This document shows, one piece after another, positions 12,778 through 25,999 of a stretch of 64,000 nt of DNA. Position 1 is the stretch's first letter. Each line of letters begins with the position of its first letter. This stretch comes from Lophius americanus (taxonomy: Eukaryota; Chordata; Actinopteri; Lophiiformes; Lophiidae), in the NCBI GenBank assembly GCA_037951165.1, contig JBBDHG010000054.1, positions 3,548,001-3,612,000 of the forward strand, given 5' to 3'. The notes beneath the pieces were generated by a model. The model had not been told where the DNA came from. It saw only the letters and a program-made list of their open reading frames with translations, and made no database searches. The position numbers and the translations under genes are program-made.

Positions 12778-12867
12778 GTGGTGGTTGTAGTAGGAGGTTC
12801 TGTACGCCGCTGCAGGGAGGTAGTGCGCTCCATAGCTTTGGTGGTACATCACATCCAGGCAGCTCAT
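10532..12867 (-). CDS. vgll3: vgll3, vestigial-like family member 3 (4 coding exons)
   Basis: Nuclear transcription cofactor that binds TEAD factors through a TONDU (TDU) domain. Coding exons: 12867-12742, 11665-11308, 11208-10660 and 10572-10532, with phases 0/1/1, giving 357 aa (human VGLL3 is about 326). The N-terminus MSCLDVMYHQSYG matches the vertebrate Vgll start and is the only in-frame ATG there. A run of 10 Gln fills residues 33-42. The TDU lies at about residues 104-133 (EYLSSRCVLFTYFQGD then VVDEHFSRAL). A His-rich stretch at about 249-268 is characteristic of Vgll3, and a Ser run sits at 315-321. The call of vgll3 over vgll2 rests on the His-rich stretch and on chmp2b and pou1f1 lying next door. 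All introns have GT-AG ends. The short last exon is the least certain part. Confidence 0.93.
10660..11208 (-). CDS. vgll3: vgll3 coding exon 3 (His-rich and Ser-rich region)
   Basis: Acceptor TTTTTTTCAG|ACGGTGG joins the G left by exon 2 to make Asp162; donor CTCAG|GTAGAT. It encodes residues 162-344, including the His-rich segment and a conserved-looking NPLLLPGVR motif near 282-290. If the donor is not used, the frame runs 13 more codons to a stop at 10621-10619, an alternative C-terminus. Confidence 0.88.
11308..11665 (-). CDS. vgll3: vgll3 coding exon 2 (TONDU domain)
   Basis: Acceptor CCTGCAG|AGAAGG, donor AAAG|GTGAGC, leaving phase 1. It encodes residues 43-161, starting RRLNIYTKMQESMEY, which aligns with the human start of this exon, and containing the full TDU domain. 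The frame stays open into both flanking introns, so exon borders were set by splice consensus and phase. Confidence 0.93.
11666..12741 (-). other. vgll3 intron 1
   Basis: 1.08 kb between donor CAG|GTGAGG and acceptor CTGCAG. AT-rich. I see no repeat or second gene in it. Confidence 0.85.
12742..12867 (-). CDS. vgll3: vgll3 coding exon 1 (start codon, polyglutamine)
   Basis: 42 codons, ending in phase 0 at donor CAG|GTGAGG (GT at 12741-12740). The start ATG is at 12867-12865. The last ten codons are all Gln (nine CAG and one CAA), so the triplet repeat runs right up to the splice donor. A longer overlapping open frame over 12662-12928 reads this exon out of frame and is not the product. Confidence 0.92.
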
Positions 12868-12965
12868 AGCGACGGAGCGGAGCGGTTCGGGAGATAATCT
12901 GGGCCGAGGGCGACTCTCCTCTCCTCACACTTCAGACAGGCTGTGCCCTCCGAGCCATCGGTTCC

Positions 12966-12978
12966 TCCATATAAGCCC
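12966..12978 (-). promoter_or_regulatory. TATA-like or CArG-like element upstream of vgll3
   Basis: The plus strand reads CCATATAAGC, about 100 bp 5' of the vgll3 start codon. On the minus strand this is a TTATATGG TATA-like motif. It is also one base from the SRF CArG box CCATATAAGG. Position suits either a core promoter or 5' UTR; the sequence alone does not decide. Confidence 0.3.
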
Positions 12979-13799
12979 AAACGCACACAATGGCCATGTC
13001 GTCCAGTTTGCATACAGACAATGCGCCTCCCGCTGCGTGCGCTACCGGCACCACCCGAGGCCACGAAATGATTCGAGACAAACACTGTATCCTAAAAAGA
13101 AGAAGAAAAAACTCCTCTCTCATAAGTTTTCAGGGCGCTTCTGATTGGATAGGATTTCGTAGCCTGGTGTCTCTCTTTCATTTTTAGAGGGGAGATATAT
13201 TTAGAGAGGGTTGGTGCCATTTACGCACGCCCACTGGGGACGGGCCTGTGGCGCGCGTCGGAGTCTAGCGAGGTTCTGATTCTCCGGCCGGGAGTCTCAT
13301 GTTGTTTTTCCACTGGTGGAATTCATTCATTAAATTTACACGCACGGAAGTAACCGTGGGTCATGTTTTGAGTTTATAATCCAAATAAAATGACATTTTA
13401 TTTATTTATTGGATTATGACATAATACACTCAAACACGAGACACAGAAACTTGTGATAAAAAAAAGGGGGATAAAAAGCATCAGAAGTCGAATCGACTGA
13501 ATGTGTTCCAACTGAGTCATTTTATTATTATTTTATACATTCGATAGTTTGAGTTTTCATAAGCCTCAACCTTTCCTCACTCAGTTCCACTGAGGACCGA
13601 TCCCTTACAACTCTCAGAGGGAACATCTGAACACAGGGATGTCTTTTTCATACCAGCCTGAATATCAGGAGGTTCTTGATATATTCCCAGTATGAGGTAC
13701 TTTAGGTACCTGAGGTCATCGCTGGAATCAAATCCAAAACAGGATTTAGAATGACATCAATACCCCCAGTCAGGTTGTGACCACAGCTCTGGAGGGTTA

Positions 13800-13985
13800 C
13801 TTTATTATATCCGCAAAAAGTTTTGGATACCATGGCATAGTCATCGCTTCGTCCGAATCCGCCGATCCTTCATGTTAACACGATAACTCAAAAAGTGTTT
13901 CATGGATCATTTCCAAATGTAATACCCACCTAGACTTTTGAGAGAGGAAGACCTGGATTGATTTTGGAAAAGGTCCGCTGTATAT
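13800..13985 (-). repeat. unclassified dispersed repeat, copy 1
   Basis: The reverse complement contains TCAATCCAGGTCTTCCTCTC, ATTTGGAAATGATCCATGAA, TTGAGTTATCGTGTTAACAT and GAAGGATCGGCGGATT, the shared core of five copies in this window. Confidence 0.7.
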
Positions 13986-14233
13986 TTCCAACGTTTGACA
14001 CGTTTCACGTGTTATATCCACGAGGGTTCTGTTTCTGTGATTTCTCCAGATTTTCAGGAATCCCTTTTGATTAATATCAATGGTTTCGTACAACTGAATA
14101 TAAGCAAGACTTTCAATACTATAAGACTCTTATTATAACTATAATAAGTCTGAAATAGTGGAATCACATTCTAAATCATCGACACTCCAAAGAGAGATCT
14201 CTGTGAGTACTTTCATTCTATAAATGTAGTTGT

Positions 14234-14475
14234 GGGCGGCTGTGGCTCAGTGGGTAGAGCAGCTGCCTCTCCATCAGAAGATGAGAAAGTAGCCAGTTCT
14301 AATCCCACCAGGGTCTACTTGTCATAGGGTCCTAGATCAAGACCCTGAAACCCAAGCGCCCCAAGTACTTCACAGGGGCTGCCCACTGCTCCCTCAGGGA
14401 TGGGTCAAATGCAGAGAAATACTTTCACTACGTTGTGCTGTATGTGACTTATAAAAAGGATTCTTCTTAAAACCA
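14234..14475 (+). mobile_element. tRNA-derived SINE relic
   Basis: GGCGGCTGTGGCTCAGTGGG at the 5' end (A box near 14243), B box AGTTCTAATCCCA near 14295, then the body with ATCAAGACCCTGA and a 3' tail AAAAAGGATTCTTCTT. The same layout as the copy at 1654 but better preserved. Confidence 0.72.
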
Positions 14476-16799
14476 ATTTAATTGCTATTTATGTTACTGC
14501 CTTCTTAAACTAAACCCACTTAATCTGGTGCAATTTAAAATTAAAACTTTTTACACCAATAGAATAAGACTGATTTGATCAAACTTTACATATTGAGTAA
14601 ATCACCCAATACACAACGTTTAGAATAGATTGTGTATAAGCGAATAAACACAGTTAACTAAATAAAAATAGATGGTATATTTATGTTTTTCAGTTAGACA
14701 ACTATAAGCTATGTTTAAACAGATAGAGCCGCGGTTATCTCATGCTGTCATGTCGGTGGCAGTGATTCATGTATTTTTATCTTAATATTATTATAAAGTT
14801 ATATTTAACATACAGTTTGCTGGAGATTATGGACATATGTGGATTAAGTCAATCCAATCCATTTCTTTGAGTCTTCATTCCCTTAAAAAGAGCACCTGTT
14901 GAATTTTCCAAACATGAGATGATGGACACTTTTCAAATCTCACCGTCTTTAAGTGTTTCTCATAGGTGAGATCCATTCGCACCGACACACCTGTAGAGAA
15001 GACATCAGGTGTAGGTTCAAACCTTGCATAAGGACGTGTAAACTACCGGGATTCAAACCATCAGCCCTCTGACTCCTGAACGACTCACAGGTCCTCTTCA
15101 CTTCAGCCGCACAGAACATTATGGTGGACACATTATTCAGGTACTTCACTTAAGTGAAAGTACTTATACAACACTCTGAAAATACTTCATGCATGACTTG
15201 TTGTGCAGTTGTGTGGTCCCTCTCAGTGTTTGATGATATTCTATGGGATGTTTTGCTTCATTAATCTGCAGGCTTGTGTTGCATGTTACTGCCTCTTTGA
15301 CTGAAGAGTTGGGAATGACTGACAGGAGCTCTCTGCTGCCACCTGTTGACCCGGCAAGTGACATCACAAGCATCACTCAAGACCCCCAGAATGGAAGTGA
15401 AGTCAAACAAAATACATTTGGAGCGGACAAATGATTAATGAAAGGCCATTTACTCAAGCTTGTGTCTCGGCTGAACCAAATTGATAAAATCATGAGTGAG
15501 CCGCTATAATAGGTTTTTTCAAACAATGTCAAAATGATGTCATTATCACACGATGGACAATTTATGGCTGTACATGAAGCTCGATGAAAACAAAGACATG
15601 TCATTAAAAGGGAAAAATATGTATTATTTCATATATTTCTATATTTATATATCTATATCTCGTGTTTGGATGGCACGTATAGAATACTCCAGTTGTGTAC
15701 TGTACGTTCTGGTCACACACAAGGCAAATACCGTAAATGTCTTCAGCTTCATGGATTTTTATCCATCCTACTGATGCAGATGGAATCATAAGATGAAATA
15801 AAATAAATGTAAATCATGTAGATCAAACCGAATTTAATGAATCCCCCTAATATTCATCTAGGACCATGATTAGTTCAAAATGTTTAATTTGTCGAACACA
15901 TTGTTTCTGCAGAGCGTATTTAGGCTCAGTGTGTATGTTTCAGCTTCTGAAGCGTGTTTATGATTCTCGATTATATTCAGGCAGCATGTTTAAGAGCTGA
16001 TTACTGTTTGAGGAGGTGAAGGGGAAGGTGGCGGCCTGTCCAAGGTGAGTGTGGTTCCCAAGAAAACTTATCCTACACTCTTCTTGTGTTGTAACTATTC
16101 CAACACATGTTGTGTTAAAGATTCATTTAAATGTGTTGAAAACTGCTTTGACTGAAGTGATAGTCCTAATCAAACATTTACTTTAAGTGAAGGAGAAGAG
16201 GGCGGCTCCATAACTTTCTTTAACACCGCGAGATGTGCAGCCATCTTGGTGGGTCACATGTCTCATAGATTGAATCATGGGATTGCTGCGCTACCGCCCT
16301 TTTTTACACTATGACATAACTGGGTTATGAACGTCTACTTAAAAATGCAAACCTCCAGCTCCTTTGTATCTTTCTGAGAATATCCAGTTTTTCTCCTGAA
16401 TGAGCCGATGCGCCGTTTCAACAGCAAATCTGTCATCCACAGACGAATCATTGCCACATAACCTTCGTCTCGTCTCCTCAGTGTTTACTTTGTGCTCTTT
16501 GAAATCAAATCCTGTATTTGAGATGTGGCAAGAGAGCGGCATTAGCAATCATAACTCACCGTTGAGCTCTTTGAGCTTCTTAAGCCTCATTTCATCAGGT
16601 CATACTCACATGAAGTTTGAAGACGTGTAACGTTCCCATCCTGACACTGCCATGAAATAATATGTATTAATGTTATTTTAAATCTTTAAAGTAGCATTTT
16701 GACCGGTCAGCGGCAAGGCAGCCCCGTAGGCCTCACGCTGTCATGCACTTTGTGTTCTCACACCTTTCTATCAGACACACTTATGAGTTTTCAGTAATT

Positions 16800-17165
16800 T
16801 GTCCTGCAGCAACTCTTCTGTGGGATCAGACAACATGCGATGTTCTTCACTCCCCACCAGAACCAGTAAGCCATAGGTACCCCTGGCTCTGTGGCCGGTT
16901 CACCAGTTGTGCTTGTTTAGACCACTTTTGGCAGGTACCACCCACTGCAGACCAGAAACAGTAAACAAACCTGCAGCTTTGGAGATGCCGTCTTTTCATC
17001 AAACCACAATTTGGCTCTTGTCAAAGTTTGTTACATCCTTACCCCTGCCCATTTTCTCAGTTTCCAGCACATCAACTTCAAGGACAACATCTTGACTTGA
17101 TGTCTAATATGCACTGATACACTGATACACACTGATGAATCAGGCTATTGAGATGAGATAATCGA
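16800..17165 (-). mobile_element. Tc1-like transposon relic, transposase 5' region
   Basis: Antisense segments GACCACTTTTGGCAGGTACC, CTGCAGCTTTGGAGATGCCG, CACAATTTGGCTCTTGTCAA and CAGCACATCAACTTCAAGGA run in the order of a well-known fish Tc1-like element (helix-turn-helix end of the transposase). Many base changes and indels; no usable frame. Confidence 0.7.
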
Positions 17166-19479
17166 TGTTAGGACTGATGTCACATCCATTTTCACTTACT
17201 CTACACCCATTTCCTACGTTCACACTGTGGTTGAAACAACCTTGTTCAAGTTTCTTTTTCCTCACAAACCATCAGTCTATAATCAGAATAAGTCAAACAG
17301 AAGGGCAGGCATTAATTTCTTGAATCGTTTGTGCTAGCAGTAGCATGTTGACGGCCTGTAGATCGACAGGCTGAAGTCAAGACAGAATTATAAAAAAGTG
17401 TTTGGATCATTTTTACATTTTGCTCCTGAATGTTCAACCTCTTGTCTGCCAGTCTGAGTTACTGGGATCCTCCATATTTAACTTTGTCCACCAAAGCAGG
17501 AAAATGAAGATCTACGATGAAACACCGATGTGAGAACATATTCTAATCTGAGCAGCTTGAATCAGATATGCACCTGATTTCCGACTGTCTTTTCTGATTG
17601 TTGCTTTAATGTGACACAAATCAGATGTTTGCAGGTCAATGCAAAAACAAAACAACCAAACCAAAAAAAACGGACACGAATATCTGATCTTCTCAAATCA
17701 GATTTGATTCACCTCGGCAACGTTCACAGTCTCAATAAATTGCCATTCTGCGTTCCCCTCCGGTGTCGGGGTCTGCTGCAGAGTCAACGTTTATGAAAGG
17801 CAACAGGAAGATGTATTATTTATTTCCTGGAACAGTCTGACATGCCGGTTGTCGTATCTGATGGGACAATGAAGACGACGGCATCCAAATAACAGTCTCA
17901 TCATTTAAACTCATGTTTCATTCGCTTTGATTCCACAAAGGCTCTGAATTATTCAGCTACAAGCTGACGGTGTGATTAAACACTCTGGAAGTCGGGTAGC
18001 ATTTTGATAAAAGGAACTACATGAATTACTAAACTTTTGGGAGTTTCTTTATAATTATGGAATTATTCCTATTTATAGCCTAAAACTGAAAGAAAAGTGT
18101 GAAAGGTGGGAATTTTCCTCCTTTTTGTCATCTTTCAACTGCAATCCTTTAATCTTCAAAAATGAAAGTATACCGTCCTACAGAATTACCGAAATTATAA
18201 TCTTTCATTTTTTCAAATTCTCCAATGAACAAGATAATTGTTGCCTTATTTTGTGAAAAACACAAGCATAGATCTGTGTATTTTAACCATTTGCTTTCCT
18301 GAATCTTGATTTATGGCACCCCCAATGCATGTCAGACGCCTCGTCGCATCATCACATATCAGTGAAACACGCAATCTTGGTTCAACCGGTCCTGGAGAAA
18401 TATTGCAGTGCTCTGCAGATTTGGATGGGCTTCCTGTCGGAACAAAGGCATAGTCTTTAGGTGCCCGTGCAAAATCAACAAACTAATGAAAAAAACATCT
18501 GTATTTATTAAAGACATGAATATCAATATCTCAAGCAGAGAGAAAAATAGAAGTGGATTAAACCCAACTTGTGTTATCTATCTAAAGACAAAGTTCTGTT
18601 TCTCTGAATTGATGAGATAATTATCATTTATTAGAAATAAGTATAACCAGTAAATGCATTATGATTCCTCACAGAATAAAAAAGCAGCAAAAATAGTTGA
18701 TTATAAAAAAGCTAATCCCAGATCGTGATAGTTTGGGGAAAGGACTCACCAATCAAATGTAACTCTAGCAAATGTTCGGTCAGGAAGACTATCTCCTTGC
18801 ACACTCAATACTCCCTCACACCACTCTGCCTTTCTTACCTTTCACATACACCCATGTCTCGATTACTCGCTTCACGGTCTGGGATGTCATGTGATATCAG
18901 CCGGCCACATCTTTCCAATCACGTTGACAAACGTTCAACATTAGCTTGTTGTCTTGCTGCTGTTTTTAATTCTCTCCATCCATTTAGCTCTTAATGCCGC
19001 TGGTTCACACACCCTCCACTTCCCAATCTCTGCCCTGCCTGTCAAAGATTCATTAGCCATCGCTCTCAGCAGATTCATCAGCCACCACCACCCGCAACCA
19101 GACTCAAAAGTGGGGATAAACCTGCTGCTGCTCAGGGCAGAGACCCTTCGATCACAAGCTACCTGAAGAGTCTGAGCGCCAACGACTCACAGACTTATTT
19201 TACATATCATCTGTTGTAATAGTCTTTACTTCTCCTGCATCTGTCATGAGGGAACTTTCGTTACCGTTAATCACTAATGGCAATTTATGTCATGAACACA
19301 TCAAAAGATTATCGGTCTCTTTAGGTTGCAAACACTGCTCAGCTATTCCAGTGGAGAAGAAGCGATGATTGAGAAAGATTACTTTTTTTTTGACTAAATA
19401 AATATCTTTATCAGGATGATCTGCATCATCTACCTTAAAAAAACTACGCCTATGCTGTCGTCCGACGTATGTGTAAAGT

Positions 19480-20010
19480 TGTGTCCGAAAAAAAGAAAAA
19501 GACTCCGCGAAGTGAGTAAAGTTTAGAAGTTTAAAACATGACGTATACAAGATAGATCTCCTTGAATCAATTCATACGCATCAAATTTGGACTAAAATGG
19601 ATGAAAATTATGCATGAAATAGATAAAAATTATTTTCGAAAAACTGTATTTTTTCGTAAAAACTGCCTCCTAGCGATTCAAACATGAGCTATTAGAGTAA
19701 AACACAACAAATAAAAGACACATCTCTGAAGTCAACTCACTGCCACCAAATTCGGGACAAATTAGACCAACGGTTAAGAAATTATTGCCTGACAACTTTT
19801 GGAGATGAAGCTCCACTTTTTTTTTATAAATATACAATCAATCTTTCAATAAAAATCAATCCAGTTCTTCCTCACACAAGTGTTTTTGGGCTTATAAAAT
19901 TTGAAAATGATTCATGAAATTGATTTTGAGTTATCGTGTTAGCACGAAGCATCTGCGGCGGCCCCGATGACGAACCATTAATATCCCTGTTTTTTCGGGG
20001 AATACAATAA
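19480..20010 (+). repeat. unclassified dispersed repeat, copy 2 (longest)
   Basis: Core at 19858-20008: TCAATCCAGTTCTTCCTCAC, GAAAATGATTCATGAAATTG, GAGTTATCGTGTTAGCACGA, a GC-rich CTGCGGCGGCCCCGATGACG and TTTTTCGGGGAATACAAT. The upstream part (TGTCCGAAAA, TGCCTCCTAGCGATTCAAAC, ATGAGCTATTAGAGTAAAAC) is shared with copy 3. No coding frame. Confidence 0.72.
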
Positions 20011-20400
20011 CAATAGCAACAGAAAGTGTGTGAAATACAATTAACAAACCGTTACAAATATGAATTAGGTCAGAGTTGTTTACATTCACATACAGTTTGT
20101 TTGCCTACAGACAGTGTATAACGATGCATAAATCATTCAAACCCGGCTGCCACTGCACGTCCTGTCCTGACAGGTAGCTGACTGTGACGACACTGGCAGA
20201 CAAGGAGACGGATTATAAAAAAGTGCAGAGGTGACAAAGTTAGCCCGCATCTCCATCTAGTGTACTCAAACGAAATCTGGTCCCTCGCTGTCTTAATTGT
20301 GTTGGAAGTGGGGCAGTGGAGCACTCAGAGTGATGCCTGCAGACAGAGCAGGAAGTATCACAAGACACAGATTCACAGCTGCATGGCTGACACACACATT

Positions 20401-20488
<88 letters not shown>

Positions 20489-20536
20489 CACACAAACTCA
20501 CACACACACACACACACACTCACACACACACACACA
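20401..20536. repeat. CA microsatellite
   Basis: About 65 CA units with single CGCA, AACT and ACTC breaks. Confidence 0.96.
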
Positions 20537-22551
20537 GGCAATCATGAACCTTTGATAGTGTCTATTACCAGAGACAGATACACACCAGTCTTCTGATTCA
20601 GACCTCCGGGGGGTTCCCCTAAACATCTGGAGCAGCCTGTGCCTCCACTCCCCCGCTCCTTAATGAGGCAGCGAGATGATTATTAGTGTGTGTTTGAGAG
20701 GGAGGAGAAAGGAAGGGACAGAAATTAAAGTGGAGTTGGAGAATTGTTTGTTTATCCTGCTGCAACAGCCCCCTCAAAGAGAGGAAAGGGACCTCCGGTG
20801 TTTTAGATCTGAAGAAATTTTCCCTGCCTAATTTCACTACTTCATAGATCATTTCAGAAGAATGATGTTCAGGGAGGGAGGAGCTCCTGGGGATACGTCT
20901 CATCTCCAGAAACCAAAAAAAAAAACAGGTCACAAGTGTTTTGCCCCAGTTTTGAGTCTCAGTGGTTGAAGTAAGTTTCTAAGACTCTAACAATAAAAAC
21001 TGAGGAAAACCCGGTAAGGAAAATGATTATCTTTTTCAACTCCTCAGCAAAAATGTTCCTAATAGATGGAAAGATCTATCTTTTTCTACCTGACACTGCA
21101 GGTGTGAGATGATGGCGGCTTTTGATGATGATATCTCGCATTAAGCAGACTGCAGCATCATGAGTTTTGAACAGCACTTACTATCATTCTTTTGCTCCAG
21201 GGAGAGTTTCCAGGAACACACACCTGCCTTAGCTGACTCTCTGGACGACCTGAAGATGATAATGATGATGAGGATGAAGACGCATAGAAACCCTATGCAT
21301 AATCAAGCAATCAGACCAACATCACACGTGCAGGGTTGCTCAGGAGATCAATATCAACGCACAAGTCATTGAGTTATAAGAATATAACCAACTTTATTCC
21401 CCTTAAATCTTACAAAAGATTGCTTTACTTTTTGGATGATGAAATGTCTTTAATAATTGAAATATTTGAGTCCTTGAATTAAAATAGGTGTGAAAATGTT
21501 GCCAAATGAAAATTGATACACAATTGTGAAAAGTACTTCACTGTAAAAAACATTTTTTGAATTTACTTAATTCAATTACATATATTACATCAAGACCCAC
21601 ATAATAATTCTTCATCCAAATCCTGACAAAAAACAAATTTAATTTCTTTTTCCTTTTTCAGTGTAACACCCATAGTAATGTTTCTGTTCTTTACATTGTT
21701 ACAAGCCTAAAGAGGAATCCAAAAAGCCAGTGTCTGCCCAGAAGGATGACAGAAGAATTGGTCAGACTCTTACCAAAAAGACATGATATCTGGGGTAGTG
21801 TGTGTACATTCAGTGGAGGATCTTATGCTGCTGCCACTTTAGTGTAGTGCATGTTTTAGAGGTGGGGGAGGAGTGCAAACATAGAGCCTAATTAAGGAGC
21901 CATTAATGCCTTTTCAAGTCCATGAAGTGATGCAATATGTTTTGATATATTTACACATTTCAAAAGAAACCTTCAGATACAAGAAGACTTTGTCTCTGAT
22001 TTAACACATTATAAATGATGTATAATTCATTTTTTGTGACAAATTAAACAAAGGTGTGGGATCATTTTCATTTTTTCATCAGTTCCATCCTCTAATGAAT
22101 AAAACAGTCATTTGTAAGTTAATAGAAATGGATTCTCTGTTAATCCACATGGAAAAAAATAATGGTTACAATGGCTTTTTTTGGTGAAACGATAGCCTAT
22201 TGATTATCTCAGCAATCTCACACACACACACACACACAGTCTGAATTGTTCTAATTGCATATTTTACGTCTGGAAATGAGATTTTTAATGGAAAAGACAA
22301 GACAAAGCAGGGAACCTCCTCTCCAGTATGCCTGCTCACGTGTCTGACAGTGACCACTGGATATTGGGTTGTCTCAGAGTCACCGTGCTGACCTTGGTTA
22401 AAAAGCAGATAATTACTTAGACCAACCTCCAGTTTAACTGGGATTCTGCGTGTATTAAGATAAATGACACCGTGATGGTGTGGCCCGGGAGTTAATGAGA
22501 TGATGGAGACTCAAAGACCCGGTCATGTTGATGGAAGGGACGACGATGCAT

Positions 22552-22553
<2 letters not shown>

Positions 22554-22582
<29 letters not shown>
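22554..22582. repeat. homopolymer of 29 C
   Basis: Uninterrupted C run, unusually long for C. Could be a true G-quadruplex/i-motif-prone site or a place where the assembly is unreliable. Confidence 0.95.
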
Positions 22583-23161
22583 AGGGTCAAACTGAGAGGA
22601 ATGGTCCTTTTATACAAAAGCTGGCATGTGCTTAAATGTCAATACTGCAAATCCACATCAAATTGGGTAAAATTAAAGGTTTATAATTTGGGTTCATAGT
22701 TTGAATATCTGTGAAATGATTATTCTGCTCTATTACTTTTTGGTGTAAACATTCAACATCTGGTTAAAACCATGCCATGTTGAAGGATGTAGATAACTGT
22801 CATATTATCCGTGGCAACAATAGCATTCTTTAAGACAGCAGCATGGCAGAACAACACGTGGAATAAGTAAAGATTCAGACGTTTGCCTTTGCCGTTACAG
22901 GTCCGGTCTGAGCATTTAGGTCCCTCAGACAAATCCAGATGTTCCTCTTCCCACATCATGATGACTTAGTCTTACTTCTGCTCCAAAAAATAAATAATTT
23001 CTTTTATATACAATATTTATTCCTTAAAAACTGAACATCTCCCTTTATAAAAAAACAAAAACAACAACTAGTCTACTTATTTTGATAGTTAATAGGGAAG
23101 GAAGGAATTGGGTATCACAGTTTCCTTACAAGCAAGAAGCTTCCTCTCGCCCAATGTCAAC

Positions 23162-23195
23162 TGTGATAGGCTCCAAACCCCTGGAGCCTATCACA
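23162..23195. repeat. snap-back inverted repeat (14-bp arms, 6-base loop)
   Basis: TGTGATAGGCTCCA, loop AACCCC, then the exact reverse complement. Confidence 0.94.
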
Positions 23196-24407
23196 CAACT
23201 CACATCCCTTCAGTTTAGGTTCTTCATGCTCAGCTTTATCTGCCCTCAATTAAAGGTTGTTTTTGGTGTGGTATTTGTTGTTGTTTAATGTTTTTACAAT
23301 GAGATATTACTTTATGTCATGACTCTGTTAACATTAAATCATTTCTTGGTTTATTTTGAATTGGTTCTCCCATTTTTCTTTGAAGGTTTATTTTCATTTT
23401 TTCATTTTTTTGTTTTATTTAGAATATATTTTGTCTCTTCATGTTGTTAAGTGGCTTTACGCTTCCTGTAATTTTGTCTGTTTTGCTTCATTAGTTCTTC
23501 CCCTCCTCTGGTGTACTCATCCATGTCCTATTTCATATTTGCTGATATCTGTGGGTTTCCCGTGTCTTTTTCCTTTTAATTATCCTCCTGTGTGATGTCC
23601 ATCATGTTCACCTGTGTTCTCCCTCCAGCTGTGTCTCATAGCCTCGTTTCTCCGATGGATTTAGTCTGTGCTCCCAATTTCTCTTGTTCTTATCTATTGA
23701 TGATGTGGTGTAGAAGTCATACATAGTAGTTCCCAGTGCTTGTACTCTATTTTCTTGGGTTTGAAATCATTAAACGGTATCACTCAGTCTGCGCTTGGGT
23801 CCTCCACTATTTAACTGTACATTTTCTATAACAAACATTAGTAATGAAGATGTTTTTTCTGAGTAGATTTAGTCAGAAAACACTCTCTCAAAGCTTAAGA
23901 ATACCCATTCTGTTAATTGAAAAACACTCAGGTAAATTTTAGAATATGGCCTTCAGAATCTGAGCCATCCACATCTACCGTGAATATCAGTACATATTTT
24001 CATCATAAATGCATCCATATAGTACAGGGTACATACTGGATGCATGTGTATCAACTACTTCATGAAAGTGCTTCCAACTTCGTCTCAACTTCCCAAACCT
24101 TTTCCCTCCACCTCTGCCGATCGAAGGACTCGTCCTCCGTTGCCCTTCCAAGTGAAATGACTCTAATTCCCTCATGTTAATGGCGAGCCGGAGCCTCGGC
24201 CCCTGCTGGGACCACCAACCTGCTTCACGTGGCCGAAACCTGGCTCCAGGGCGAGGAGGACGGCGGACTGGAGAGACATAAGAGGGAGAAAAAAGAGAGA
24301 GAACGGGTGAATGAGGGTTCTGCATGCATGATTCATGTAGGATCTCCCTCAGACAGATTGGCCTCCTCAGGCAAAAAGACCTGTGGAAAAAGAGGCTATC
24401 ATTGAAC

Positions 24408-24518
<111 letters not shown>

Positions 24519-25434
24519 CATTCAAAATTGGCGCCAGCAGCAGATTTAAACAATAACGCTTCACTGTTTGACCTTATTCACGAAACCATGTCGGTACCAT
24601 GTCTGTGTGTGCCCCCGCCCCCGCCTCTGTGTTTCTGCATGTGTTCATATTTATAACCCCACACCTGCATCTAAATGCTAAATCTGCAGCTTGTCTTCGG
24701 GGGCTAAGTGTGTTCTTCGTGGGAGGCTGGGGAAGTTATGAGTGGCAACGATGATGAGCAAACACTACAGGGGAGAATAATCTCTCATTACCCACAATTC
24801 CCTGATGCTACACTGCGCCGGTGAGCGCGACTAGATTCGTCCCACGGGCAAAAATGAGTGGAGTCACTCACTCGATTTATTAGACCATCCCCAACTCCCA
24901 GCCGCCCCTGCCTCCCCCGCTGCTATCCCCCTGTCTTCCTGCTTCTTACCATCCCCTCCGTCTCTTCACGCTCTCTCGCTCACCTTCTTTCTTCCATATG
25001 TCCTAAATCCTTTACATCAGTTAGAGATCATTTCAGGTTGGGAAATTGATTGTAAGGTCATATTAGAGGTAATTCTTTGTAAAGTTTCTCGTTGATAAAC
25101 TGTGCATTTGGTTATCTCCATCATCCTCTTGAGGCGATACTAGAATCTTTGACCCAAAATAAATTTATATAATATATATGTAAATTGATAAAGTGATCTT
25201 TTTCAACACTTATTTTTAAGAGCAGCTTTCTTTGTTTTGAGTTTGAATCTATTGACCTGGTTGCTTGTTTCTAGATTAAGATCTGGCGCCTCTCATTCCT
25301 CAGAGAATTCATCTCACTCAGACGATATCAACACCTGAAACTAGGACGACGCTGTCGACCACAACAGAAATGGTACGTATCCAAAAGGCTTCCAACCCCC
25401 TCGACAAGCAATCCCGCTGATTCACTCCTCAACA

Positions 25435-25835
25435 TAAGTGTGACGTTATGTCCAAAAAACTGTGTTTTTAGTTAAAAAAGTCTCCTCCTAGTGAGTAAAA
25501 CATGAACTATTAGAGTAAAAGAGGGTTATTATTAATTATAATATTAATGCCAGAGCTCCTTTTGCAGATTCATATACACCAATTTTGGACTAAATAGTGA
25601 ATATGAGAAATTTAGGTACAAAAAAACTTGGGGATAAAGCTCCTCCTAGAATTAAACAATATACCACCAACCTTTCCCAAAATCAATCCAGTTCTTCCTC
25701 ACACTAATATCTATGAGGGTATAAAATGTGAAAATCATCAATGAAAACGTTTTTGAATCATGGCGTTAATACAAAAGATCGGGGGCGGCGATGACAATTT
25801 CCTAACGTCCCTGACTTTTCACGGATATAATTGTA
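25435..25835 (+). repeat. unclassified dispersed repeat, copy 3
   Basis: Shares ATGTCCAAAAAACTGTGTTT, CTCCTCCTAGTGAGTAAAAC, TGAACTATTAGAGTAAAAGA, TCAATCCAGTTCTTCCTCAC, GGCGGCGATGACAATTTCCT and CTGACTTTTCACGGATATAA with copy 2 in the same order and orientation. Confidence 0.72.
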
Positions 25836-25999
25836 TAATTGTGTTTTACTCATTTAAAGCATATAGCCGTGAGTCAGTTAGCACATAGTCCTATTTTTGT
25901 CCCACAGCAGAGTCTTATCTGATATATGGAGTTTACACGTGTTTTCATGCCGGAGGACCTTCTTAATGCTACGCTGCCCAATATATCCTGGCTTGGGGA

